Positions 41,846 to 51,082 of a DNA stretch of 64,000 bases are shown in pieces. The DNA comes from Bradyrhizobium sp. CCGUVB1N3. Lineage in GTDB: Bacteria; Pseudomonadota; Alphaproteobacteria; Rhizobiales; Xanthobacteraceae. Numbering within the stretch: the stretch's first letter is position 1; every line of letters starts with the position of its first letter. Below the pieces are notes generated by a model. That model searched no databases. It was not told the origin of the DNA and saw nothing but the letters and a program-made list of their open reading frames with translations. Made by a program: the position numbers and the translations under genes. The stretch is from positions 2,914,001-2,978,000 of the forward strand of contig NZ_JANADR010000001.1 of the NCBI RefSeq assembly GCF_024199925.1, in the 5' to 3' direction.

Positions 41846-43705
41846 CTAGTCGATCTCGCCGACGGCACGCCAAGCTTGATAGATCGCCGCTTGGGTAAGG
41901 GGTTTCCAGCCGGAATCGGAATTGGCAATCGCAACATTGCCGAAGGGGCGTCGCGCCACCGTCATCGTGTGCGCCATCTCATTCGGGTCGTCGAATAGGC
42001 TGTTCGGAGAGTAGGCATAGCCATGGGGCCAGCGATTGACGGTAATGCCCTGGATATCCCGTCCTTCATCGAAGCTGCTGCCCGCGAGCTGGCGACTGAG
42101 CTGGTCGCGGATATCGTGCTCGAACTTCTCGAAGGGCGTCTCCAGCAATCTCTGGCGCCCAAGCCTCGCCTGGTCGCGTGCATCCAGGCCCAGATTCGGC
42201 GTGGTTGGAGCGCAGTACATGTGAACGCACATTGTCTCTGACGGATCCTTCGGATGTTGGTATCCACCGAGGTTGACTGGAAAATCCATCTTGACGCGGG
42301 CCCATGTTCCGGTCGGCGCATAGAGCTCGTGAATGCCGAGCTCAAGGAACGCCTTCCAAGTCCGCACCACCACGTTTGTAGAGATCAGTGGCATCTTGAC
42401 GTTCTTTCGGAGCGCTAGCTTCTGTTCCTCCGGCAGTTCAGGACAAAGGAATGGGATCATCATGTTGTATCCGGCGAGGATGCATTTGCGTCCGCGAACC
42501 TTGCGTAGCGTACCTCCTTTCACGTAGCTGACATCTGCATGATCATCGAAGTTCCTAACATTCACCGCGATGCTATTGAGGCGGAGCCGCACCGGCGAAG
42601 TGGCTTCATCGAGCCTGCTATAGTCGAACCGTGCAAGGACAATGTCATCCATTGTCGTGCCCGGCGCCGCACCAGGGATGAGGCTGCGGACCAGCAGGCG
42701 GGCGATGGAGGCATTGCCGTCCGGGAAATGGCAGATATAGGGATCATCCGCGTCCTTGTCGGTGGCCCGTTCGGTATTCATGCCTAGGCCATCGAAGCCC
42801 GGAAAGCCGGTGTTCATTGCAGCCAGCGCCGACACTGCGTCGGAACTTGACGCGAAGAGGTCGTTAAAACGTCCTTGGAAGTACTGCGCAGCCCTCTCGC
42901 TCAGCCCGGCATGCTTGATGAGATAGTCCCGGTAGCTGGTTCTGGCGAGAATCTTCTCCTTGGCATCCAAAGCCATTCCCTTGAGATAATCGATAGGCGC
43001 TTCATGGAAGGCAACAAGGGCCGCCTTGTCAGCTTCCGCGAGTGGAAAATCAGCGATGAAGTCCTTTAGCCGGCGGGCGTTGAGCCGATTGGGAAGTTGG
43101 TCGTCATCCGCCATCCAGAACGAATCGCCGGTTACGAGCTTGTCCTCGCCCCAGTTTTCCTTGTTGAAGAAGACACCGCGGCTCAGATTCCTGGATGCGT
43201 AGAAAGTACGGTCGAATGCCGCGGTGAATCGATCGAGATCGATGCCCAGCGATTTCAGCAGGCCGGCTGCGACTTCGCCATAGCCGGTGCGCGGGGAATC
43301 GATGGTTTCCGTGCCACCATAGCCGATGATTAACCGGCCACTGAGTGTGAATTCGTTGCGCTTGGCGTGTCCGCCGAAATCATCATGGTTCTCAAGGATG
43401 AGAATTGACTTGTCCGCACCGTGTTTCCGTCGATAGAACCATGCGGCAGACAAGCCGCTGATGCCGCCGCCGACAACGACCAGATCGTAAGTTTCCTCCA
43501 CAGGCGTTTGTCCAGCTTGGAAACCCTTACCCTCGCGTCCAAGTGCGTGTGCCGCCTCGAATGAGCCAGGATGGCTGCCGCGCAGACCTGTCAGAGATGG
43601 TGGATAGTAGGGTGAGAACTGTTGAGCCCGAAGGAAGTCGATAGGGGCCATACCGGCGACGATGGCAAGGCCAGTACCTGCCAGAAAATCGCGGCGCGTA
43701 ATCAT
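41846..43705 (-). CDS. TAT-exported FAD/NAD(P)-binding oxidoreductase
   Basis: A 619 aa protein. The start ITRRDFLAGTGLAIVAGMAP is a twin-arginine signal (RRDFLAG) with a hydrophobic stretch, which is why ATG 43705 is preferred over one 69 bases upstream. A dinucleotide-binding motif follows (YDLVVVGGGISGLSAAWFYR) with ILILENHDDFGGHAKRNEF, the usual FAD ribose contact region. The rest resembles flavin amine-oxidase-like NAD(P)-binding Rossmann proteins. It would be folded with FAD in the cytoplasm and exported to the periplasm. Substrate unknown. It is intact, unlike most neighbours. Confidence 0.85.
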   Translation of the reverse strand: MITRRDFLAGTGLAIVAGMAPIDFLRAQQFSPYYPPSLTGLRGSHPGSFEAAHALGREGKGFQAGQTPVEETYDLVVVGGGISGLSAAWFYRRKHGADKSILILENHDDFGGHAKRNEFTLSGRLIIGYGGTETIDSPRTGYGEVAAGLLKSLGIDLDRFTAAFDRTFYASRNLSRGVFFNKENWGEDKLVTGDSFWMADDDQLPNRLNARRLKDFIADFPLAEADKAALVAFHEAPIDYLKGMALDAKEKILARTSYRDYLIKHAGLSERAAQYFQGRFNDLFASSSDAVSALAAMNTGFPGFDGLGMNTERATDKDADDPYICHFPDGNASIARLLVRSLIPGAAPGTTMDDIVLARFDYSRLDEATSPVRLRLNSIAVNVRNFDDHADVSYVKGGTLRKVRGRKCILAGYNMMIPFLCPELPEEQKLALRKNVKMPLISTNVVVRTWKAFLELGIHELYAPTGTWARVKMDFPVNLGGYQHPKDPSETMCVHMYCAPTTPNLGLDARDQARLGRQRLLETPFEKFEHDIRDQLSRQLAGSSFDEGRDIQGITVNRWPHGYAYSPNSLFDDPNEMAHTMTVARRPFGNVAIANSDSGWKPLTQAAIYQAWRAVGEID

Positions 43706-44539
43706 TCGAATACTGCCGAAGCGCGAACATACTGTTTCATGCTGCCCTCGTCCGGTTTGGAAGGAGCAATTCATGGGTGTGGTCAGCGCGAGTTTGAACT
43801 GGATTATTCATTCAGTGGCCATGGCACCCAGCAAGCGCCGTGCCAAGGGCAAAAAGCCGCCGCCCTTCCGCACGGATGCGTTTAGAGACATAACGCGGCC
43901 GTGTCGGTAATAGTTCAAAATCAATACGCGTGAGGCATCAGACTTCCAAATCGCATAGCTAAACAATCGACGAGAACCTGAACGCGGCAACGGGCGCACA
44001 AAAATAACCTGCAGATGTCATCAGAGCATTCCGCGCGGCACGCTGTGCGTTCTCGTGTTGTCGCTGCGTTTTGCAACATCCGCACCGCGGTCCGCTCAAG
44101 AACCTCTCGCATCGAGGCCATCAACCCTCGGAGGGAGGATGGTTGGGCCGGTCGCCGCTGTAACGGCTGGCCTGCGGCCACCGCCTTCGGCGGCTGGCGG
44201 CCTTGACAGCAGCGGCCAGCCCAGCCGTCGTTGGCCACCATCGGTTCGACGACTTAGACCGCCCGGATGCTCTGCCCGCGTCCGATGTCGCCAGATTTAC
44301 GCGGTTCTCGACAGCCATCGACAGCAGCAACTCTTTCGCGTGCGGCATGCCGATTGCAGGAACGAATAACCAGCAATTGAAGGACGTCGCACGCATCACC
44401 GGCTCACGATTACACAATGAGACTTGCTCGATTGATCCTGATCAATGCGAGGTTGAAGCTGTAAAATTGTGGGCTACGGGCCTCGAGAAGCGCCGCTCCC
44501 TTGCATTCCCCTTGTTTTGGCGACCGGAGAGACGCATCG
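43706..44539. other. Long intergenic stretch upstream of nopM
   Basis: It contains an 86-base imperfect palindrome (44141-44226). On the - strand a short frame near 43,960-44,130 (LERTAVRMLQNAATTRERTA, RLFLCARCRVQVLV) resembles the start of a Cys-containing protein often found with IS elements. A sequence at 44299-44322 weakly resembles a tts box. No complete gene is supported. Confidence 0.5.
44141..44226. repeat. 86-base imperfect palindrome
   Basis: The left arm begins GGTTGGGCCGGTCGCCGCTG and the right arm ends GCAGCGGCCAGCCCAGCC; 17 of the outer 21 positions pair. The centre is CCGCC-TTC-GGCGG. It is not followed by a T-tract. A REP-like element or the ends of a small mobile element are possible. 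Confidence 0.6.
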
Positions 44540-46234
44540 ATGAACCCAGGACAGGACCAACCGGGGGACGGCGTTACGACTGTCTCTTCCGAACGAGACC
44601 AACAGCCAGGCTGCCTATGCACGCTCACCCGGGCCGCAACGCAGTGGGTTGGATCCTTGACCAGGGCGCGCATCTCTGCCGCTGGCGATCCGACGAACCG
44701 CGAGGCTCGGGCTTCTCGCGAAACGGCGCAGGACCAGGTTCTGGAGGGCTGGGCTGCCGACGACGGACAGGGTGAACAGGAGAATCGGCAAGAGGCCGTA
44801 AGACGAACGAGAGCCTGGCTTGATGCCGCCGCGGCCCATGCGCCGCTGGACCTTTCCTTCCTATCCCTGACAGCCTTGCCCGCCGCCTTCCCGGCCGGGC
44901 TCTTGCGCCTCGAGGTCCAGGACAATCAGCTGACCAGCTTGCCCAACGTCCTTCCGACCGGCCTCCATGTGCTCTACGCCATGCGCAACCAGCTGAACAA
45001 CCTGCCGGCCGCCTTCCCGGCCGGGCTCTTGCGCCTCGACGTCCAGGACAATCAGCTGACTACTTTGCCCGATAACCTTCCGGCCACGCTTCTGGAGCTC
45101 AACGCTAGCTTCAACCGGCTGACCAATCTGCCGGCCCGCCTCCCGGCCGGGCTCGAATTTCTCGGCGCGAGCAACAACCAGCTGACCAGCCTGCCCGAGA
45201 CGCTGCTGACGCGGCTCGGCCCTGAGTGCGTCGCTGATCTGACGGGTAACCCGCTATCCGAGCGGGTACGGACCAATCTGGCGGCAGCCTGCGACGTCCC
45301 GGGCTATGCCGGCCCATACCTCTTCTTCTCGCGAGGCGAAGGATCGGAGCAAGCGCCGCCGCGGCCTCTGCCCGAGGTCGTCGCGGACTGGCTGGAGGGC
45401 GAGCCGCAGGTGGTGGCCGCCTGGCAGACCGTCACTGATGAACCGAGCGCCCAGCAGTATGCCTTCTTCCTCGACAGGCTGCGGCACACCGTGAACTATG
45501 GCAACCCCGAGTTCCGGCAGGCGGTGGCCGAGGATTTGCGGCAGGCGGCAATCAGGCCGCGGTTGCGCGAGCAGTACTTCGAACTGGCCTTCGGGGCGAG
45601 CGAGACCTGCGAGGATCGCATCACTTTGACCTGGAACGGCATGCAGTCCGCACGTCTAAACGCCGATGTCGAGGACGGGGCCTATGACGAGCGGCTCAAC
45701 GAGCTCATCGAGCAAGCCCGCGTGCTGTTCCGCTTGGACCAGCTCGAGAAGATCGCCCGGCAGAAAGTCAGCTCGCTCCGCTTTGTCGACGAGATCGAGG
45801 TCTATCTCGCCTATCAGATCAAGCTGCGCGAGCGGCTCAAGCTGCGGCATATCGCTCCGGACATGCGCTTCTTCACCGTCTCCTACGTCACCGAGGACGA
45901 CCTCATTGCGGCCGAGACACGCGTGCGAGACGAAGAGGCGGCAGGATTCGCCGACTATCTGGTAACCCGCTGGCAACCCTTGGAAACCGTGGTGAGCCGC
46001 ATTGCACCCGAGGCTTATGCAGCGATGCAGGAACGGCTCGCCGATGCGATGGGCGAGGAGTTCGAGACGCGCCTGCAGCAACGGCTCGCCGATCTTCACC
46101 TGACCGATGCCGCGCCGGAGCTCATAGCCGCAGCCGCGGAGGGGCTCGGACCCGATCTCCTCAAAGAAATCACCCGCGAGATCAAGGGCGCGTTGATGCG
46201 CAAGGTGCTCGGGGACCGCGGTCTCGAGTTATGA
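44540..46234 (+). CDS. nopM: NopM-like type III effector, IpaH-type E3 ubiquitin ligase
   Basis: A 564 aa protein of NopM size and plan. After about 100 residues of secretion-type N-terminus come five LPX-type leucine-rich repeats (about 105-225; LLRLEVQDNQLTSLP, LLELNASFNRLTNLP). The C-terminal NEL domain follows, with the catalytic cysteine in FGASETCEDRITL (Cys 357). NEL proteins move ubiquitin to host proteins from this cysteine, and the LRRs choose targets and hold the enzyme off. Rhizobial NopM is injected into legume cells by the type III system. ATG 44540 is chosen for GGAGAG eight bases before it. No T3SS machinery genes are in the window. Confidence 0.93.
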   Translation: MNPGQDQPGDGVTTVSSERDQQPGCLCTLTRAATQWVGSLTRARISAAGDPTNREARASRETAQDQVLEGWAADDGQGEQENRQEAVRRTRAWLDAAAAHAPLDLSFLSLTALPAAFPAGLLRLEVQDNQLTSLPNVLPTGLHVLYAMRNQLNNLPAAFPAGLLRLDVQDNQLTTLPDNLPATLLELNASFNRLTNLPARLPAGLEFLGASNNQLTSLPETLLTRLGPECVADLTGNPLSERVRTNLAAACDVPGYAGPYLFFSRGEGSEQAPPRPLPEVVADWLEGEPQVVAAWQTVTDEPSAQQYAFFLDRLRHTVNYGNPEFRQAVAEDLRQAAIRPRLREQYFELAFGASETCEDRITLTWNGMQSARLNADVEDGAYDERLNELIEQARVLFRLDQLEKIARQKVSSLRFVDEIEVYLAYQIKLRERLKLRHIAPDMRFFTVSYVTEDDLIAAETRVRDEEAAGFADYLVTRWQPLETVVSRIAPEAYAAMQERLADAMGEEFETRLQQRLADLHLTDAAPELIAAAAEGLGPDLLKEITREIKGALMRKVLGDRGLEL

Positions 46235-46685
46235 AGTGGCGCTCCGTATGCGGGGGGATCCTGTTTCCATGCGATCGGCGGCGCAAGGGGGCATTCCTGC
46301 CGAAGTTGGATCCGGACCAAGCCGGAGATCGCGCTAGTCTTACTGAGTGTGCGCGGGAAGGCCGGCAAGGAATAGTGCCGGTACGCAGTGCGAAGCGACC
46401 GGTAAGAACCTCCAATTTCAAGCGGCACGTTGATTGCGTCGTTCGGGGGGCGCCGGCGGACGCGGTTCTCTCCGAATGTCCGCTCTTCGAAACCGACTTA
46501 GCGTTCATGAGAACGTCGAAACTTTCGAGGGGAGGTAGGCCCTCATCGCCAGCCATTGACCAGCGCGGCCTACAAATTCTTGTAGTTGACCAGTGCAACG
46601 TTCTTCGGGCCGAATCGCGCTCACGATGAGCACTACCTGTTTAGGGGCATCAAGCGCAATCAGACCGTAAGGAAGGAGAGCCAAA
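46235..46685. other. Leader region shared with the 54-kb paralogue
   Basis: From about 46,498 to the gene start the sequence is closely similar to 54,116-54,283, apart from about 19 extra bases here. It includes the small palindrome CTACAAATTCTTGTAG and TTGTAGTTGACCAGTGCAAC, conserved in both, which could be promoter parts. The stretch 46,235-46,497 shows nothing recognisable. Confidence 0.55.
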
Positions 46686-46688
46686 GTG

Positions 46689-47186
46689 ATGTCACCAATC
46701 GAAGCAATCGCCAGTTGGCTGGAAGCGCAAGGTGCGGATCTGCAAATTGAGATTGCCGGCTTGGCGACATTCTTCATTTTCGCAGACAATAACGTACTCA
46801 CGTTCGGGGACAGTGACGTGCTCACGCTGGGCCGGCCGGAGCTGCTTCATTCTCTTCAGCGATGGTTGAACGAGCCGGACTTAGCATCATGCACCGCCGC
46901 AGAGCGTGCTCTGACCTTCCGAGTTTCCTTTGAGCACTTTGCCGAAAGTAGATTCACGGACGCCGGATGGAAACGAACCGAAGAGCTTGTGCGCAAAACT
47001 CTGGAAGAGGCTAAGCGCGACCAGAAGTTCGCGGCTGCGCACAAGGCGCAGAATATGCTTAAGAGTTTGTCAGACCGAAAAAAGTACTGGTATGAGGCCG
47101 GGAAATCCTGGAAAGAATTGGCCGCGACTTACCTAACAGTCGATGCTCTCGCTAAATGGGCCGATAGTGAAGCGCAGGGGGCCTGA
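46689..47186 (+). CDS. Hypothetical protein, paralogue of the 181 aa gene at 54,284
   Basis: A 165 aa protein (PIEAIASWLEAQGADLQIEI, LQRWLNEPDLASCTAAERAL, AAHKAQNMLKSLSDRKKYWY) with no recognised domain. The fold looks mixed alpha/beta with a helical C-terminal half. It is similar along its length to the gene at 54,284, and the two share leader sequence. It follows nopM by 450 bases on the same strand. A secreted protein or effector partner is possible but unproven. GTG 46686 directly before the ATG is an alternative start; AGGAGAG lies upstream. Confidence 0.7.
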   Translation: MSPIEAIASWLEAQGADLQIEIAGLATFFIFADNNVLTFGDSDVLTLGRPELLHSLQRWLNEPDLASCTAAERALTFRVSFEHFAESRFTDAGWKRTEELVRKTLEEAKRDQKFAAAHKAQNMLKSLSDRKKYWYEAGKSWKELAATYLTVDALAKWADSEAQGA

Positions 47187-47751
47187 GCACGGCGATCATA
47201 TTCGTTTGCCGGGGCCGCCTCATCGGAACACCTGTTAGTCTTGGTAGATTCCGCGATTTCTCTGCACGCATATATTCCGCAGCCAATGGAGGCCGCGCCC
47301 AGCTCTTCGTCTTGTTGCTCCCTTAAGGAGAAGATAGGTTCCATCTTTCGAGAAGATGACCCCAGGCGCACCGCAGGTGGTCAGCGCAGCCAGAATAGTC
47401 TCGGTCCACCGCCGGAGCCATTTTGCACGCCGGTCGGCCATGCGCTCGTGCGCTTTATGGGAATAAGCACAGCGCCCATAGCACTCGCGGACCTGCGATT
47501 CTAGCGCGGGAGATCGCAGTGGCAGCCTGGTATGGACCGACGATTATCCCACTGTTACAACTTGTGAATTTCTTGTCGATTCTTTTTTCGCCGAATTTTG
47601 GGCGCTCAAAAAACGTTAGCTCGCGCCGCTTCTTCAATGCGGTCCTGCGCTTCTGCCGAAGGCGAAGCGATTGAAGCGGCCCCACAGGGCGGCGCCGCAT
47701 ACAAGGACGTGTCGGGCATCATGTGGGCGCCCCCTACGGTACCACCACAAT
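47187..47751. other. Stretch with no supported gene
   Basis: Frames on both strands are short, with mixed composition and no ribosome sites. No IS signature, repeat or RNA structure stands out. Confidence 0.5.
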
Positions 47752-47943
47752 TCAGTCCGAACGGCGCTGCCGGGCCCTCTCGATTGCAACCCGACACGCG
47801 GAGGGGAAGGTTAGTGCAACGTCGGTTGTGAATTCATAGTCCTCGGATGTATTGCGGGGCGAGACAATCCGGAAGCGCCATTTTCGCCTCCCGCTTGGCT
47901 TTTTACCGTGTTCACGCTCCCACAACGAAGTGTCAAAGCGCAT
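47752..47943 (-). CDS. Small hypothetical protein
   Basis: A 63 aa basic protein (RFDTSLWEREHGKKPSGRRK, WRFRIVSPRNTSEDYEFTTD, AIERARQRRSD). The pattern of a small beta sheet followed by a helix suggests a real gene. AGGGCAGG lies just before the ATG. It follows the next - strand gene by 7 bases, so the two may be an operon. Function unknown. Confidence 0.5.
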   Translation of the reverse strand: MRFDTSLWEREHGKKPSGRRKWRFRIVSPRNTSEDYEFTTDVALTFPSACRVAIERARQRRSD

Positions 47944-47950
47944 GCCTGCC

Positions 47951-48235
47951 CTAACGACCGTGCTTTCTAGCGTGGTATGCCGACACACCGGCGGCCGCCG
48001 CGCTCGCCACTGCGTCGTCGTCCAGCGCATCGCGTGCGATCTGGCCGCCATCACGCGCCACGTCCCAAAGGCGAGGCTCATCTTTTGGCTGGTATCTGTC
48101 GGGCTCGCCGTTGATGGGGCGATGGGGACCATCATAGCGCCTCGGGTCCCCGTAAAAGCGCAACGCGAGTTCCAAGTCGGCGACCCGATGAAGCAACACA
48201 GTCGCTTCCATCGCGATGAGGTCGGCTTCTGTCAT
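47951..48235 (-). CDS. Small hypothetical protein
   Basis: A 94 aa protein. The first part is an amphipathic helix (TEADLIAMEATVLLHRVADL), the middle is hydrophilic (HRPINGEPDRYQPKDEPRLW), and the end is helical (RDALDDDAVASAAAAGVSAY). No family recognised. The start is chosen at the ATG where protein-like sequence begins; the frame is open upstream for about 100 codons of poor composition. Confidence 0.5.
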   Translation of the reverse strand: MTEADLIAMEATVLLHRVADLELALRFYGDPRRYDGPHRPINGEPDRYQPKDEPRLWDVARDGGQIARDALDDDAVASAAAAGVSAYHARKHGR

Positions 48236-48456
48236 CTTGGGTCGGTTGCACCTTCGTGTTTGCTCGGGAGCACCGTTGGATACTGCGACCATGTCGATTT
48301 CGCGCAGGCAATCAAGCGGCACTCCGCGTCGCCACCGCAGCTGAAGCCAAAAGTGAGCAAGTGACCGTCTCATCCTTTTGGACGGGGCTAGCCGGGACAC
48401 TTCGACCCGGCGAACGACGTCAAGGATGAACAACTGGGCCGGTAAGTCTTCACGCT

Positions 48457-48678
48457 CTACTCCAGTCTCTCCCGCGCGATCATTGCGGACCAATCGCGCC
48501 CTTGCAGGGAGCCGAAGAAGGCGCGTCGCAATTCGATGCTTGGCTCTGTCCACACATCAGCGCCTCGTGGGCAAAGCTTGCGTGCCGCCGCTTCCGCATC
48601 TTCCAACCTCGCGTGTTTCGACGCCAAGGCCCACTTACCCGGCCGGGGCGTGCGCGCGTATTTGTATACGTAGAACAT
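48457..48678 (-). CDS. Small hypothetical protein
   Basis: A 73 aa protein (MFYVYKYARTPRPGKWALAS, KHARLEDAEAAARKLCPRGA, FFGSLQGRDWSAMIARERLE). The alternating strand and helix pattern, with LEDAEAAARKL as a clear helix, looks genuine. It may be the first gene of a - strand group with the two that follow, 221 bases on. Confidence 0.5.
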   Translation of the reverse strand: MFYVYKYARTPRPGKWALASKHARLEDAEAAARKLCPRGADVWTEPSIELRRAFFGSLQGRDWSAMIARERLE

Positions 48679-48886
48679 GCGCTATCTCCGTGCTAAAAAT
48701 TAGCGCTTCGTTCTCGCCGTCCGCAACCTATGACGACCGGCCAACCGATTGAGGGGCTTCCACTCAAAGGAGCAACAGCCGCGCGTTGAGAACACCGCCA
48801 TATCTAACCTTAATCATTGCTGCTTCCCTCCCCGATGCTGAACCCATGAACAGGATGATACCCGGATAGGACGCGCATTGCGTTGA

Positions 48887-50275
48887 TCACGTGGATTGAT
48901 TGATTTTTTGGTCCATCCATGTGAGTGCTGCGATGAGCTTGTTCAATCCATGCGGGTCGCGTGCGATCACACTGAGTGGAATGCTGGGATACTTCGTTAA
49001 GTCGGCGTCCGTGAGGTGAACATTCTCGATCGCGTCAAATTTCTGCATCAGCTCGCGACGCACCTGCAACGGCCCGAAGACCGGTTTATTTTCCAGCGAG
49101 CCAAACTGCATGTACAGCTTCCCGTCGGACGAGAGGTATACCGGATTGATGCTGACTCCATTCGGCTTGAAGGCGGGGTACACCGATCCGTTCTCCTTGC
49201 CAGTACCGAATATGACAGTCCGCGCGCCGTCCTTTCGCATCCAGTCATAGATTTGGCGCGCGATCTGTAACTCATTCGCGCCCACCGTGGCCTCAAGCGT
49301 GTCAAATAGCCGCCCCTCGTCCCAGCGTGGGCCTACGCCGCCCCGCTTGCTCGCGGCCTCCTGCGTTTGACCATAAACTCTAGGCACCAGCACTTTGAGC
49401 TGGTCACTTTCGAATTGTCGGAGTTCGATCGCCAGCACTTCCACTCGCTCCATCTGCTCGTTCAAGAATTCGACGATGCGCCTAAGCTCGAGGGGAATGA
49501 TGTCGGCAACAAACAGCAGTCGAATTCGCTTTGCCTGAAGATTGGTCTTCACTCGCTGCCAGAACTCCTCGACATCACCTTCAGGTCCGATGAGCTCATT
49601 CAATGGCGCCTTGTCCGTTAGCCCGGCTTCCTTGCAGGTCTTCTCCAATGCTGATCGCAGCGTCTCGGCCGACCAGTATGTGACGCAGCTGGCTGCATAG
49701 TCCAACATCTGACCAACGACTTCACGCCTGATGCGGCTATCGCTCCGTCGCTTTAGCTCCACTAAGGTAGGAATGCCCTCTTGGTCGAGAGCGATCGACC
49801 ATAGCGAAGCGCCGAGCTCTCCAGTGGCAATAGAAAGCTCTCTGGCGACCAGCATCCATCGGCGCGGGTTCTGCGGGGCGACCTGATCTCCAACGAGAAG
49901 CTGCGGAAACTTGGATAGCAGCCGCTGAAAATCATCTTCCTTCGCAAAAGACGCGGGCTGCATTGGGACAAGCGTGTCTTCGCCCCGTAAAAGAAATAGG
50001 CCTGATTGATCCGACGCGCGAAGTGGAATGATCTCGCAGCCCCGTTCCTTCAGGTAACTATTTGCTTCGTTGTCGCCGCCAAGGCTTGACACTGGCGTGC
50101 CAGTCGCCATCGAAATGATTTGCTTAACCGGGTAGCGGCTTCCATCGCGCTCGATGGCGTACCGATGTGCTTGGTTGCTCTCCCAATCTGCCCACTGCGG
50201 ACTGGCCCGGAGCTCTTTGTCAAAGCGATCCAATGTCTTGGCGATCTCTTCTGCTGAAACAGACGGTATTGACAT
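48887..50275 (-). CDS. Probable restriction-type nuclease: McrA-like head plus PD-(D/E)XK domain
   Basis: A 462 aa protein. Residues about 1-85 (TLDRFDKELRASPQWADWES, HRYAIERDGSRYPVKQIISM, ATGTPVSSLGGDNEANSYLK) resemble the N-terminal head domain of ScoMcrA-like restriction proteins. About 110-200 resemble a NucS/DUF91-like PD-(D/E)XK nuclease: DFQRLLSKFPQLLVGDQ, LGASLWSIALDQEGIPTLVE, with E-X-K in VELKRRSDSRIRREVVGQML. The remaining 250 residues are of unknown type. It would cut modified or foreign DNA if the likeness holds. No methyltransferase gene adjoins it, which fits a type IV-like enzyme. Confidence 0.65.
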   Translation of the reverse strand: MSIPSVSAEEIAKTLDRFDKELRASPQWADWESNQAHRYAIERDGSRYPVKQIISMATGTPVSSLGGDNEANSYLKERGCEIIPLRASDQSGLFLLRGEDTLVPMQPASFAKEDDFQRLLSKFPQLLVGDQVAPQNPRRWMLVARELSIATGELGASLWSIALDQEGIPTLVELKRRSDSRIRREVVGQMLDYAASCVTYWSAETLRSALEKTCKEAGLTDKAPLNELIGPEGDVEEFWQRVKTNLQAKRIRLLFVADIIPLELRRIVEFLNEQMERVEVLAIELRQFESDQLKVLVPRVYGQTQEAASKRGGVGPRWDEGRLFDTLEATVGANELQIARQIYDWMRKDGARTVIFGTGKENGSVYPAFKPNGVSINPVYLSSDGKLYMQFGSLENKPVFGPLQVRRELMQKFDAIENVHLTDADLTKYPSIPLSVIARDPHGLNKLIAALTWMDQKINQST

Positions 50276-51082
50276 TTGCCCCTATGCTGCAAGTTGCGGT
50301 GCGTTTGCTTGACCGGATCAAGGGATCCGGGATCAAGGGAGAAGATAGGCTGGGCGAGTTGTTGGCCTGTTCTGTAGCGCGCTAGACGATCTGGGACACT
50401 TCCTAGAAGATTGGGGCGCTGAACAAGCCGCTCGAGACTCGTTCGACGCGATCCCCGGACGTACCGATGCTTCTTGTTGGTGCGCATCACTCTGCGCGCA
50501 TTCACGAACGGGTCAAGCGGTGCCGAGTTCTTCGGCTCCCACCGCGAGACAACGATTTCGTGACGGGAATCGCCGATGCCAAGCGCGGCAACGACGACGC
50601 AATAGTCTCGGCAAGTAGAGCTAAACGACGCATGGTCCCTCCTAGGCTAGACGGTTGCGCCCAACGCGTCGCGTCCACGATTGTGCTTCGCGAAACAGCG
50701 GTGGCGTGGTGTGGCTCAATGCGCGCACGACGCTTGCGGTCCGAGCGTCCAGCAATTTCCGTTCTTCGCGGCCCGCTTGTGCAAACGCTTCGCGGGCCAG
50801 CACGTCGGGGGCGCGCAAGCGGCAGGTGCCGATGAAATTGAACACGGCACCAATCAACGTGTGCGCATCTCCCTTGGGGAGCACCACAATTGCACCTCAA
50901 CCCATTTTTCGGTGAGAGTGACAGACAATGGCGGTCCAGATAGTCGATTGGCGGAAGAATTCCTTTCTCACATACATCGTCTGGGGGGCGAGTTTGTGGA
51001 CCGAGAACACATTGAGCAGCCACGCGGCGACTTCACGTTCAATCATCGTCATCCGCCACGGTATCGGCAGCGCAAGCCAATG
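50276..51082. other. Stretch with one possible small frame and a repeat
   Basis: On the - strand 50642-50887 codes an 81 aa frame (DAHTLIGAVFNFIGTCRLRA, PDVLAREAFAQAGREERKLL) of fair composition but no known family. The bases 50891-50984 are about 90% like 53044-53136. Nothing else is recognised. Confidence 0.4.
50891..50984 (+). repeat. 94-base segment repeated at 53,044
   Basis: TGCACCTCAACCC through to ATCGTCTGG matches 53044-53136 with scattered changes and a one-base insertion (GCGGTCCAG against GCGTCCAG). In the second copy the frame reads RFSVRVTDNGVQIVDWWKNS; here the insertion shifts it. Confidence 0.8.
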
